DNA from: Lingula anatina
Lineage: Eukaryota; Brachiopoda; Lingulata; Lingulida; Lingulidae
Assembly: GCF_001039355.2 (NCBI RefSeq)
Contig: NW_019775933.1
Span: forward strand, 62,001-126,000
Direction: 5' to 3'
Length of the DNA stretch: 64,000 nucleotides
Under the pieces are notes generated by a model. It was not told the origin of the DNA. It saw only the letters and a program-made list of their open reading frames with translations, and searched no databases. The first letter of the stretch is position 1. Every line of letters starts with the position of its first letter. Below, piece after piece: positions 26,816 through 39,900 of the stretch. The position numbers were made by a program, and so were the translations under genes.

Positions 26816-29800
26816 GTCATATACTTCAGGCTGTATTAATTTGCTATATAATTCACTTTATTGGCAGTTGATCAACTCAAAAATTTGAATATTTGACTAC
26901 TGATATAACCTAGAATTTTGACTTTGAGTTTAATAGTTCTAGCTTGCTACAGAATACCCAAGATATCTTTTACTACTTATTTAACACATTTACTCAGTAG
27001 CTTTTGATAAAGAAGATAAATTGAGTGATAAATATGAAGAAAGACTTCTAGCACATTGTTTCAAATATTGCTTAAAAGCCCTTCAAATATTGCTTCAAAG
27101 CAAAAGTTCAAAAGCAAATGAAGGAAAATGAACATTTAGTGCCCTTGGCAGTATGTTATCTAGGTACTAGCTACAGATAGTGATTTTAAGCTTGCATGGA
27201 ATAACTGAACTTGTCAGCAAAACAATAAAGTATGTGTATTATTGAGTATTGGCATGGTAGAATCCTAACAGACTATGAAGTAGCTGTCTCAGTGGAAAAG
27301 TTTTTTGAAGGCTCAGCTATCAAAGTGTAGCAAAATGCACCCCTCTTTTGAGGGTATTGAAAAGATTACCCAATAGCAAATATCTCACTTGTTGCTTTAT
27401 GGACTACGCCCTTGTTTAAAGTGCATAATTATCAGGAAAATGTGTCATCTTTGATGAACATCTAATGAGATTGTTCTTGAATAGCTACAGTTGAACATTA
27501 AAAGTTCAGTTACCTCAGAGGTCACTATTACTTCAGATTATGTTTATGATGCATTTCTCCTCAGTTTTGATTTTATTATCAGTGTGCCACTAGACATTTG
27601 AGGATCAAAACTAATTTCAGCACCAGTGGCTTTCATTTATAGCCCTTGATCAGCAGAAGTGCTTTTCACCCACATCTTCACTCATAGAAAGATTAAAAAA
27701 ATGGAGTTAAATTTTTTATGTTTTGCTTCAGAGATCAGTTTTTGCTTTTTTAGTAACAATTAAGGCACAGTGGGGGCCATTAAGAGCTAGAAGAATAGCT
27801 AAATTGCCTTAGTCATCATAAAAAAGACAAAGGTTTTGAGAGTGTATTTTGGCAATAAATCACAAATGGAATTACTTCAGATAAAAATCAGTTGTGTAAG
27901 CTCTCAAGGCAAGCTATAATAGGTATATAACATGGCTCTTCCTTTTTAAGAAACTAGTAAAAGGATGGGACTTATTCTTCAGGGACATAGAGATGCATCA
28001 TACAAACTTTTTATGTCTATGACCAATGTGTTTTTTTAAATCAGTAGGTGTGATGGAACTTCAAATAATTCATTTGATCAGTGCAGTCTGAAGGGTTTTT
28101 TATGCCTGTAGTAGAAAGCAACAGAGTCAATATCTCAATAATTAACCTGTTAATTTTAGCCATATATAATACTACAAATATATGTAGATAGTGTGATAAG
28201 TTAAATCTAACCATTTTTTACTATCTGATGTTAACCACTGTGCATGATATCAAGTCTTCCCTTCTCTTAAATTTATAGTAGCTTTATCTTTTTCTTTAAG
28301 AAGCCTAATTAAGTTGATTTTCACCTTTAGTGCACCTAATTTGAGCCTGTCGGGCACATATTCATTACCCTTGGGCACATGACATTTGCAGATGACACAA
28401 TTATTGCCAAACTTTAAAGCATCATCGTCTTGACAAAGATTGCAAATCATATCTAAAATGATTCTGCATTTCAAATTATTTCAAACTGTGGACTAGCAAA
28501 TTAATTTTCAGTCAGTTATGGAAGAATTGCAGTAATAGTACATGGAATGATCAACCTGGGCTCCGTATCTCGAAAGGTTCGCTATGTTGCGCATGTGCGC
28601 AAGCGTCTCGATTCCATGGCCCTGTATCTGGAAATAGAATTGGTTATGGAATCGAGACACTTGTGCACGTGTGCAACATAGCAAACCTTTCGAGATACGG
28701 AGCCCAATTAACAATGTCACACACTACATTTGAAAATCTAGTATATTAGTAAAGTTGATCAAGATTCAAAACTGGTTGGCAATTTATTTAATAGAGTAAG
28801 ATGTTCTATTGAGGGGGGTGGGGGGTGCATATATTCATTGATGAACCAGTCCATACCAGACATTGAAGCTCATTGTAGCTATGCCTGGTCTTGTTTCGAA
28901 ATTGATTCTCAACAAGGCAGTGCAGTCAACTTGTGCTTTCAAATTGGTGTTTAAACCCATTTAAGCATGCTGGGGGCAATCTAGAATGGTAATTAAATAT
29001 AAATGTAGAATGGGGTTTATATCGAGTAACATGAAACAGATATTGATAAAAAATCTGCGCCATCTTTCTTGCACTGATATTTGTAAAGATATATCAGAGA
29101 TCTCCTTGAAACAAACTAATAGTCAACAGCATGATGGTACTTAATCTTAAACTACCTTGGCTTCTGACAAAGGATTAGAAGAGCTTATATTTTCCTGTAT
29201 ATGACTGCAGATGTGTATTTGTACCTGTACTTTACCAACAATCTATTTTTTACTTATGAAAAACTCCAAACCATATTTGGACACCTGTGCATTATAAGAT
29301 GGAAAAAAAAGTTTGTAAAAATACAAAATATATTACTGTTAAAAATAAAGCCTTACCTTTGCTTCATTTTTTGCCTGAAGCTGTTGAACAGATATAGTGT
29401 CTTTTGAAGACTGTTTGATGAGAGCACGTATCAAACAACTCTGACCACACTGTGCAAATGTTGCTACACGTTAACGGAATAATAAATGAATTACTGGTTG
29501 TTTAAGTTGTACGTGTAAGCAGGTGACTTTTCATTTCCGTCTAGCATCTGACTCCTAATCCAATTTTTGGTTCTTGTCAGTCAAAACATTTTAAATCTAA
29601 TCATGTATAAATGGTATATAAAAAGAAACCTTTGCAGTATCACATGAAGACCTTTTTGGGATTCTGAGAGACTTGGACGAATTTTTGAGACAGCAGATCT
29701 CAGGAAATTACTTATAGCTAAATGGTTTCCATTCTAATTTTAACATGGCTATCAGCAAAAAGGAAGGTTTTGGTAGCATTTGATTTTCAGTCACCATGTC

Positions 29801-30770
29801 ATTCATGTTGTAAACTATTCATTCTTCAGAAATGACCAACCAGAAATAGTTTTTCACTTGAGATGAATCAGATGATGAATACTTTGGATGTATGGGTTCT
29901 CTGTTAAACAGTGCGATAAGAGATGATTCAATTTCGTTTGAACCTATGTGGTCATCTTTTGCTTTAGTAAGATATAGATATTCGTTATAAAATGTGTCAA
30001 CATTATTTTGCGAGAAACCTGTTTCAACCACATCTCATTTTAAAAAACAATGATAATAATAGAGTGTTTCCTAATGTGATTTCCAACTAAAAAGGAAAGT
30101 AAGACAAAGATAGGTCTTATTTTCATCTAAGAATTACTTATCTCACTTTTCCAAATACATTCCAAATGCATTTTCCATTACTATTTTATCCAAAAAAGGA
30201 ATAAATGAGATAAATAAAAATAAAAAAAAAAAAAATAAAATTAATGATCAAAATAACATATTAAAAAATATGATAATTATTACATATGTAGTGTAGATTA
30301 TGATCTTACATCTGTTATTTTCCGTTATTTTGAGGTCTGACCAAATTCATTATTGACCAATGACTTCATCTCCAAACATAATATTGACTTATAAAGTAAT
30401 CACTATTTATTGACCAATCAGAGGAAAGGACAGTAATAACTGATCAGTCAGGGGGCAACAATATCAGATGACAGCCGTGTTACAACTTTTGATATTATTA
30501 AAGAGAACAATGACAATTAGGTATTAAGTTAAATAGCATTTAGCAATTATTGAATTTTGCTTTCTGTCAGTATGTTGTTTTGCAGACCTTAGAAAAGTAA
30601 TGTTGACCTAAGCTGCATGCAGTAATTGTATATTAAAGATTTTGAAAATAATTGTAATGCTAGATTCGAATTACCAAATCCTAGACAAAATATACAAGTA
30701 CGAGTAATTATGATAAATGTGAATTTAAATAGAAAATAATAAAATGATTTTTTTTTGTTTTTTTTTCTAG
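26816..30770. other. Non-coding stretch before the first visible CPSF2 exon
   Basis: AT-rich sequence with no recognised exon. It ends in a strong poly-pyrimidine tract (T-rich, about 30749-30768) and an AG acceptor at 30769-30770. A foldback element at 28.6 kb and an A-rich tract near 30.2 kb interrupt it. The exon at 30771 starts in the middle of the protein, so this stretch must be intron at least in its 3' part. Confidence 0.6.
28557..28706. mobile_element. 150-bp hairpin (foldback) element
   Basis: The 61-base arms 28557-28617 and 28646-28706 are nearly perfect reverse complements. They start with TGGGCTCCGTATCTCGAAAG and end with its complement, and the loop between them is 28 bp. The GC-rich arms stand out from the AT-rich flank. 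No target-site duplication longer than 2 bp is obvious. It is a MITE-like or foldback element of unassigned superfamily. Confidence 0.8.
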
Positions 30771-30938
30771 ACTGTAATAGCCAGTGTTCCAGACCTAGAA
30801 TGTGGATTCTCAAGGGATTTATTTTTGGACTGGTGCACCAACAGCAAAAACAGCATCATCCTCACCAACAGAACATCCCCTGGAACCCTTGCCAGGCGCC
30901 TAATAGACAATCCTTCCCAGAAGTCCCTCCTTCTAGAG
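30771..30938 (+). CDS. CPSF2: CPSF2 exon 1 of window (end of beta-CASP region)
   Basis: 56 codons, phase 0 at both ends. It encodes [20 protein letters not shown] and continues with [20 protein letters not shown], then [10 protein letters not shown]. The acceptor is TTTTTTCTAG and the donor GAG|GTAAGA. The residues match the segment that closes the beta-CASP/MBL fold in CPSF2. A longer open frame crossing here is in the wrong phase. Confidence 0.95.
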
Positions 30939-33900
30939 GTAAGATGACCCATATAGACATTTTCTGTTGCCTGGTTCTGACTAACAAGTGTTATTTTAAA
31001 GATTGTTGATCTTCTCTTTGACTTGATTCCATGATAAGTTACATGAAATATACAGTTATCAGGGGCGGATCCAGAGATATTTTCTGACAGTCTTCCAAAT
31101 TATTTTTGTTGATCCATCCTCCATTTTTGACCGTCTTCCCACAGAAATAAATTAAATACCCATCAATGTAAACTTGAAAATCTGACCATCTTCCGGAAGA
31201 CCCAAAAGACGGCCTAAATCCGCCCCTGGTTATAAGGGGCATTGTTTTACTACCCAATAATCAATGTTCTTCTTTTACTAGCATGTATACACCTGTTTCT
31301 TAACAGTAGAGTTCTTTTAAGAAACATCTGTTAAAACATATGGCATTGACCTGAAATATATATGCCAAGGTCAGTTGAAAAACTATGTCAACCACAGTTT
31401 CTATGAATTTGGCACAGTTTTCTTAACTCAGCTAAAAGATAACTTTGAATTGAAATGATGGATTCATGAACAAATCAGTTAATTTCACAAGGACTCTTAA
31501 GTGACTTCAAGCAAAAAATTAGGAACATATCAAATACACCTCATCACGTTGCTATAACAAGACACTTATGCACATCTACAGCATAAAGATTGTTTATAAA
31601 AAATTACCTGAAAATTTTTGCAAACCACTGCATAATAACAGTTCTGGAAAGACCAACAGCTAGTGCTTATTTTCTGAACATTGAGAGAAAAGGATACGAA
31701 TTCAAAAGCACATTTGTAGTATGCATGCATGTGCACACACATACATACATGCACATGCATAGACATAAAGCCCTTTCAGCTTTCTAAATGTGAAATATGT
31801 AGGATAAAAAAAATTCCCTTTGCCATTGTTCAAAATATCAAAAAGAACTGCTCAGTTGCTATTGCTCCTAACTGTGACAGTGAAAACATTTAATGTCTCA
31901 TAAATACAGGGAACTGTTCTTTGTTTAGTACTTAATTACAAAAAAAAAAAAAAAAGTAATCTTGAAAATCTATCAGCAAATATATGCACATTTTTGTTTG
32001 GCATCAGGTATGAAGCCCTGATGGCATAAACATTGTAGATAGTCAATAGTGTATATATAAACCATACAGATGTGCTTATGTTATTAGTAATGACTGCGTT
32101 TGTGTAGTTTCTTTCTACCATCATTTGATTTGAAACAGTTTCAAATCCCTTATGAACTCCATATGTTTTAAATGCCATATTTTAAAGTGGTACCATATTT
32201 CTAATTTGGATATTGTGATTTGCTCTATTTCAGTGCAGGCTTCAATCTATTCATTGTGCTTCAGTGATAACAGTACTGCACTTTGTCTGTGATAGAATCA
32301 TGATAGTTCTTTGCTCTTATTATCCAGACTCTTACTCCTTTGGAATTAGTTTATATATGCAAAAAAGTTGTGAGGAAGGTACTCTGTTGTAGTTGGAGCA
32401 TCAAGCGTCTCAGATTATCGTCATCCATGGAACTTGCCCCATGCCAATACATCATTATTTTCATAATAATGATTGCATCTTTTTTTTCTTTGCTGCAATG
32501 AAAATCACATTAAGGGAAGTTATTTTTCAAGCATTCGTAGGATCATTTTTGAAGTAAATTGCTATATAAATCCCTTTAGGCTTTAAACTCACAAAACTCA
32601 TGCTCACTAAGGCTGCATTCACCATAGCAGACTAACTAGTCTGAGGGCTGAATATAGCAATCCATTTATAAGCTTGCCACCTAATCACCTAATAGACACT
32701 GAATAGATTCCCCGCCGGGATTATGCAAAAAGCATTCAAGTGGTCACGCCATATTTGATCCACAGATTAGTTAGTCTGCTATTGTGAATGCCACTTTAGA
32801 CCGTATTCACAACGATTTGAGCTAGGCTTTCCAAATCCTGGGACTACATATGGCGGACGTACATGAAAGGAAAACCGCCTAATCTTTTAATAGTCTCTCC
32901 GCCTCTCACACGCCTCCCCACACGTCGTCCCTGCTGGGTACAGTCATTAAATCTCGGCTCCGTTCGCCATGTGGAAGCTACCTGAGAAAAAGGAATGAAT
33001 TGGCCCATAGAGCAGCTATGAATCGGGATCAAAATCATGAAAACACCCCCCCCCCCCTTCCAGTTCGATCAGGCGTAGGGAACAAGGCAAACATCAGCAT
33101 CAGAACGAACTGCGCCCTCTGACGAGACTGCATACGCAAAAATTCTGCCCTCCTCCTCCGTCTACTGGGGCTGGGTATCTCTGTGAATATTGCTGTGAAT
33201 ATCTCTGGTGACATTATCTCCGTAGATAGCCGATTCATTGCTGCTCTACGGGCCAATTCATTTCTTTTTCGTTTCTGTTTTGAAAGATAACAGAACAGAA
33301 GAGCTTTTTTCCTTCAATCGCCTCCAGCCGCCATGCTTTCTTCACCTCGAGTTTAATTGATGAGCATGCGCACTTAATATTTCTCAGGTAGCTTTCGCAT
33401 GGCGAATGGAGCTGAGATTTAATGACTGTACCCCGCAGGGACAACGTGTGGGGAGGCGTGTGAGAGGCAGAGAGACTATTAAAAGATTAGGCGGTTTTCC
33501 TTTCATGTACATCCACCATATTTAGTCCCAGGATTTGTAAAGCCTGGCTCAAATTGTTGTGAATGCGGTCTAAGTATACCTCAAGGTATGCCTGAATCAT
33601 GATATAAGTTTTTGGCTTTGTTGGACCATCAGGCATCTTAGATCATCATCCTATTTGTACACCCATGGAACCTGCCCCTGTGTCAATTCATTAATATTTT
33701 CAGAATAATGATAAGTTCATTTTTCAGTAGCCTGAGTGCAAGTACTCAAGTAATATGTGAGAATCGATATCGATATAAAGAAAATATTGATGCAACTGAC
33801 AAAATATTTGCATATAGATAAGAATATTGTTTGATTTTTTCTGATATCATTTCTTGTGCTATTGCTAAAATATTTTGCCCACAGATTTCTTTGAAAAAAA

Positions 33901-36900
33901 AAGAAGAAATATGACCTGGCTGTTTGCCGCAATGAAAGAAAGGTCATCTTTAAGTATTCTTGGGATCATTTTTGGAGCAAATTACTGAGTAAACTCCTTC
34001 AGGCTTTAAGCTCATGCTCCTTAAGTTTGCCTCAACTAAAACTGTCAATTGGGGTCCATTGCCTCTTATTTTCATTTAATTATTGAAAAGGTACAGAAAA
34101 TGGCTTAGTTTAGGGTATTTGCTCAAATGTCCAGATTTTTATGACTTTTTTGTGTCTAGGGGCTATATTTCATTGCCATTTCAAAATTAGTACATAGCTG
34201 ATAGCATTGCAAGAGATTTGATGTCAATAATTCAGATAGACATTGATTGGAATTACTTTCTTCCTGTTTCTTATAACCTTTGAGTGGTCTTTAGGACTGT
34301 GAAATTGTTGTCGACCTATTTTTTCTGTTCTGCTGATCTGTAGCCGTGGTCAGTTAGATGTGTTTCATTTGATAAAATTTTCTGACTCACAAATAACAGT
34401 TTACATTTTTTTTTCATAATTGAGTTTGAGATTATTTAGTAAAGTATTTAATTGTATATATGTATTAAAATATATCTTCCAAGTTTTATCACTGTAGAGA
34501 TCCACTGGTATCATGCCACTCTGACTTTCCGTTATTGCCCACAAGCAATTCACTGGGGGAGAAGATAATGAGAAGTGTTTTATATCATTTTATGATTTGT
34601 CATTATGTATGTTTAGTAATGCACCAGAATCATATTTGGCAATTATGTTAGAGTTACCCTAGACTTTTTTTTGGAAATCTAGTATTATTATCCTTTCATG
34701 TACAGACACAATGTGTCTTTCTGTATATGTAGCCATCACCTGCATCTGTTGCTGCAGTTGTCTTCATCGTGCACTTTTTACCTCAGGCTACAATGATTTA
34801 ATTTCAAGGATGACATCCTCTTGAGACTTCTAAACTAATGAGAGAGGGATAAAAAACAGTCAAAAAGAAAAAAGTCGTTGGAAACACAAATTGGACCACA
34901 ACACAGTGTATCAAACAAACTACACATCTTTATTTGAGAACACTTAACAGTCAGCAGTTATTTACTCTTTTCTGCTCCATGTCTGTATTATACAAATAAC
35001 TGAGACTACTATAGATCCACTTTAAGGCCACCATATACCCGAACTCCAATCCCATTTCTCTCATTATTGCAAAAGAAACGTGTATATGCTGCTCTGGATA
35101 AAACATCTTTGAAGTTGTCTGGATGATAGTGGCTTGCCACTGCCAGTCTCTCATATAGCTGGTATGGGCAAACATGATATCTCCCCTTCTCAACAATGAT
35201 GCATGCTTTTCACCATGAACTGAACTTCCAAACTGGCAGAGATACACCCATAGTTACTTTTGAACTTGAATAGGAAGTCATATTAACTGGCAATCTAAAT
35301 GTGACCTTGAAATTGACCTGACTTTGACCTACTTTTCACTATATGAACTGAACTTTACAACATTTTAGTCCCTTATATCTCCAAAACTGGCAGAGATATG
35401 CCCATAGTTACTATTGAACTTGAATAGGAAGTCATATACTGTAATATCATATATCATATTCTAACTTAATTTGATCTTGAAATTGACCTTTGACCTACTT
35501 TTTGCCATGAACCGCATTTCACAAATCTGTATTTAAACTATTACTTTTCCCCATGATTTTGTTTTAAATTGTAATTTTCAACAAAAATATTGAGAACTCT
35601 TGTTTACTGCATTTTGTAGAGCTTGCCAAGCACAACACTGGAGGTGGTATCCCTTTTTTTTGGTTTTCCATATGAATGCACTTATTCCAGCTGGTGGTAC
35701 TGTAAGGGACGCGGTGGCGCCCCTTAGCATGTCCTACGCCCGTAGGATGTCGCGTCGCCCCTTAGCATGTGCCACGCCCCTAGGATGTCGCGGCGCCCAC
35801 GCTTAGACTAGAAAGACTTATTATAAGGTCATATTTAAATGAGACATTAAGGTAGATATAAAGAGAACAGGTGGTGGGTAGAGAGGGGACTTAGGCAGTG
35901 GGAATAAAGCTGTTTGGAAATCCACGACTCTTGTTGCTCACTTCTTCTCGATCTGTGAACCTAAAATCGAACCTTACAGTACAATACCAATAATACAGTA
36001 CAATACAATACACTCTGATTTTCTAGTTGGCCATTTTTCGGAACCTCACCACAAGTTTTTATGGGTCATCTCAATCAATATCTGACATCTTTTATCTCTA
36101 CCTGATGGGGATTACATATTGATTCTTTGGGATAGTCTAATTTTTTCCCAACAATGATGTTTGTTGAATGGAAGAGAAATACACTTTAAAATCGGTCAGG
36201 CATGGTTGAGGTCAGAGTGGCTGGGTGGCTAGCAACAAGATGACATTAAGAGTCAATTGTGCGGAGGATTTGAGTTTGATCAGTTTGTTACTAACCCTTA
36301 TTTTCTCTTTTATAGAGATAGTATGTAATGTCTGTCTTCCCCTAGGTTTAATAATGGGTACCAATGTTGTTTTGGGAAGTAACCTGTGATAGGATTAGCA
36401 TCCTACTTAGCACTAGTGAAATCTCTTAGGTGCCATTTCCATAGACACCATCGGTCTTTGGAGATCAATCCAACTCTGAGGGACTCTCAGTGAGTGCAAT
36501 CAGCTTAACTTGAATTTAAAAAATGGGCGTGATCTGTTTATTCTTTTTCAAGTTTTTTCAATCAATCAATTAATAATAAGAAGAAAATTCTGGTATCATC
36601 TGAATGGTAATTAACACCATATAAGCTGAAACTTGCTGGGATTACCAATTAAACTCAAGTTGCAGGTCAGATCTAAAACTGGGCTTGATCTAATTATTCC
36701 TGAACTTTTTTTCATATTTTTTTATGGTAATGTTGTCCTTCTGGGCTCTGTGTCATCCAGATAGTAATTTAATTAAAACCTTAAGTTAATTACTAAAAGG
36801 CCTGCTACTAAGAGGTCAACTTAGCGCATGAGCCTTATCATTTTATTCCATATATATACTGACAGTCAATGAAAACGCATCAGAAAACTTTCTTGTACTT

Positions 36901-39900
36901 TTTTTACCGAGAATTGATTCCAACCATATAAATGAGTACAAATGCACTTGTTTGGTCATAAGAGAGTGGGCTGACCACTCGGATGTTTAAAATTTCCACT
37001 TCAGTGATTTTGTGATCAGCTGTTACAAAATCACGTTTTTCCTGTCTTTTGATTGGTGTGAATTAATCAGGTTCAATATATGATGATTAATTAAGCCTAT
37101 TTAAGGTAGTCACCAAATCCAGTATGATACATGACAATAAAGTTCTGTGATGCCATGTCTGACACAGGAAGAGCGACTGATTTGATCACGTGACCTTGCA
37201 TTTTAATGATCTTTTCTGACCTTTATTTCACCTTGTGTGACTGAATAATGGGTCATATTTCACACGAAAACTGTTATTTTCTTAATGTACCAAAGGAAAT
37301 TAAAATATTATTTGATAACTAAATGATGCGTTTTCATTGACTGTCAGTATATATATTTTTATTTTTAATGATACTGGTACTATTTGTGATTTACAGCCCT
37401 TTCTCCAGAGCTTTAAGGTGGATTTTGTTCATTCATCAAAAATTTTAATTTAAATTTAATTTTAAAATCTTACCCAATATGTAATGATTCTGTGTGGCAG
37501 TTAGAATATATGCACCTTAATTGCTAGGTGAAAAGATTCCAAGTGCATATAACCTTTCACAGACCAAGGTACTGTACTATTAGTTCTATTTTTACTTCTA
37601 AATTGGATACTAATTCAGATATAATGATCTGTCTATAGATTTGTCAAAACATCAAACGTGGTTCACTTTGAACAACCCAACAAGCAGCATCTGTTTTTTT
37701 TGGGCCTTGGGGGTTTGAGCATGGGTCACTCATTAGAAACAAGTTTGGTTAGATCACACCACCTGAACTTCTCTCACATCCACAAATCATCTTGCTAGTG
37801 GCATCTAAATAAAAGTTGATCTCTATGTGGTGTGAATTAAGTTTTATTCATCTCTGATATGAAGGATTCCACTGCGAATTATAGACTCCAGGAAATCTAA
37901 AGAACTGCACCTCCATGGTGAGCTGACACAAGAGCAGACCTGCTTCACCTCGGCACACTGTGATTCCTGCTCTGTGTTCACATTTGTCAGAAAATGTAGC
38001 GTACCAGGGATTCTGATGTGACTATAGAAACCAAGATATTTAAGGGTGTAGAGGGCAACAATGAACAAAATTATTTCAGCATTGCAGAAAGATTGAAGGC
38101 ATGATGTCGAACATAAAATATGATCATAGTTTCCTAGAAATTATACAGATGGACAGTTTAAGGGGTCAGTTGAAAAGATTCAAAATGGAGTCTGAATTAT
38201 TTCTGTTCCAAACCATGGGTAAAAAAGTTTTGCTGTACCAGAATATGGATGTAAACCCTTCCCTTGAGGAAGGTTGTTTGTATTCGGAAAATTAGTTTTT
38301 TTTTTGTTCACATTAATTGACTGTTTTTATTATATGGCTGAGAGACTAGTACTTTTTTTACTTTTAATTACATTCCTAGGTTTGATCATGACAGAGGGCA
38401 ACATTCTCATTTCAATTTCAGAACTCTTGTCAATTATCTATACAAAATTTCAATCAGCAAATACAAGTTACTATTTTATTTTAGAATTATCCCTTCATTA
38501 GGAAGTAATCAAGTCAAAAACATCAATCAGAAATGATCAGAGTTCAGTTAAAAGTAATTTTCTTGGTATACGGAACATTTCTGATAGCTTATTATAGATA
38601 ATCTAAATTAAATTAGTCATTGATTATTCTGCTTTGATATAATCTCTGACAGATCATCTGTGCAAGTTTTGCTGTCACGCTCAAGGCAACAGCATATATA
38701 AATATTGATGCAGTTTTAGTTATATAATCATACAAGGTGGCTGAGATTAAGTATGTCCGAACTTACTCTATTTATTAGGATGAATTAGTTCACGTGAATG
38801 CCATTGAACTATTATTTAAATAAGTGTTAATCATGTATTGATGAGTTTAATTCTTATTAGGTTTGTTAATTGTATAATAGATGGATTTAGTTTAAGTATT
38901 CACCCCACGTGATACATCATTAAGATGTCTGCATGGGTTATAATTTTGAACCCATACAAATTAGATGTAAGTGTTAATGTAAACCTCATTTCTAGAGAAA
39001 AGAAGTAAAGATTAAAAAAATTACAGCCATTTCTTGTGAAGCATATCTAAGATGAGATAACCATTTTGCTGTTTGACACGTTTTTTCCTTTAACTGCCAT
39101 TCCATATTTTGTTTTACTTTTAAGGTTGAGATGAATGAGAAAATGCCAAACTATGTTGTTTTTTTTTTTTTAATTTAAATAGTGGCATTGAATAGAATGA
39201 AATATTATCTTTAAATTGATGGGTCTATAATTTACAAAAAATATGAATAACCATGTAATTAAAGCCTACGTAATTGTCCATTTACCCCTCGTAGAGCATG
39301 CCTGCCTTAAACTAGGTCACTGCTGACCATTTATGGATTTGATGGACAGCGCAGTGTTACAGTATAGAGCTTGAGGAATCAGTAGACTAGAAGTGGTTTT
39401 AATGACGCTCTTGGCTGCCCCTCCAAGTCAAAACAAAAACGTTCAATGATAATTGTATGTTTAATTTTTTTAATTTCATTCCACCAAGACTATGAGGATC
39501 TGTATGCTCCATCACTTAGATATCCTTTTAGTAGCATTTTGCTACAGGTTAACAACTTTTAGTCATTTGTCCTTCCAAAGTATGTCTAATTCCATGAAAT
39601 GATCTTATTGCAATTTTTTATATGTCAGGAGACTCATCGAGGCTTATCTGATATTGCATCTGCCAGCACATGTACATGTACAAAAACGAAGACAGTCAAA
39701 GCATGACAATGAGTTTAAAAATAGGGTTTAAACATTCAAATTTGGGCTTTGCTTTCATTGGATGTGTGAAATTGCTTTATTTTCATCATACCATATGTTT
39801 ATGAATAAAAAAGTTCATAATAAAACAACTTTCAACTGAAATCCAATATTATGACAGTCTGAGCATATAACAGATTTGAAGTAGTTTTAGTCAAGATGGG

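Noticed and set aside
30755-31009. 84-codon plus-strand frame and a minus-strand frame over the same place
   Set aside because: These are out-of-phase shadows of the CPSF2 exon at 30771-30938, whose correct frame matches CPSF2.
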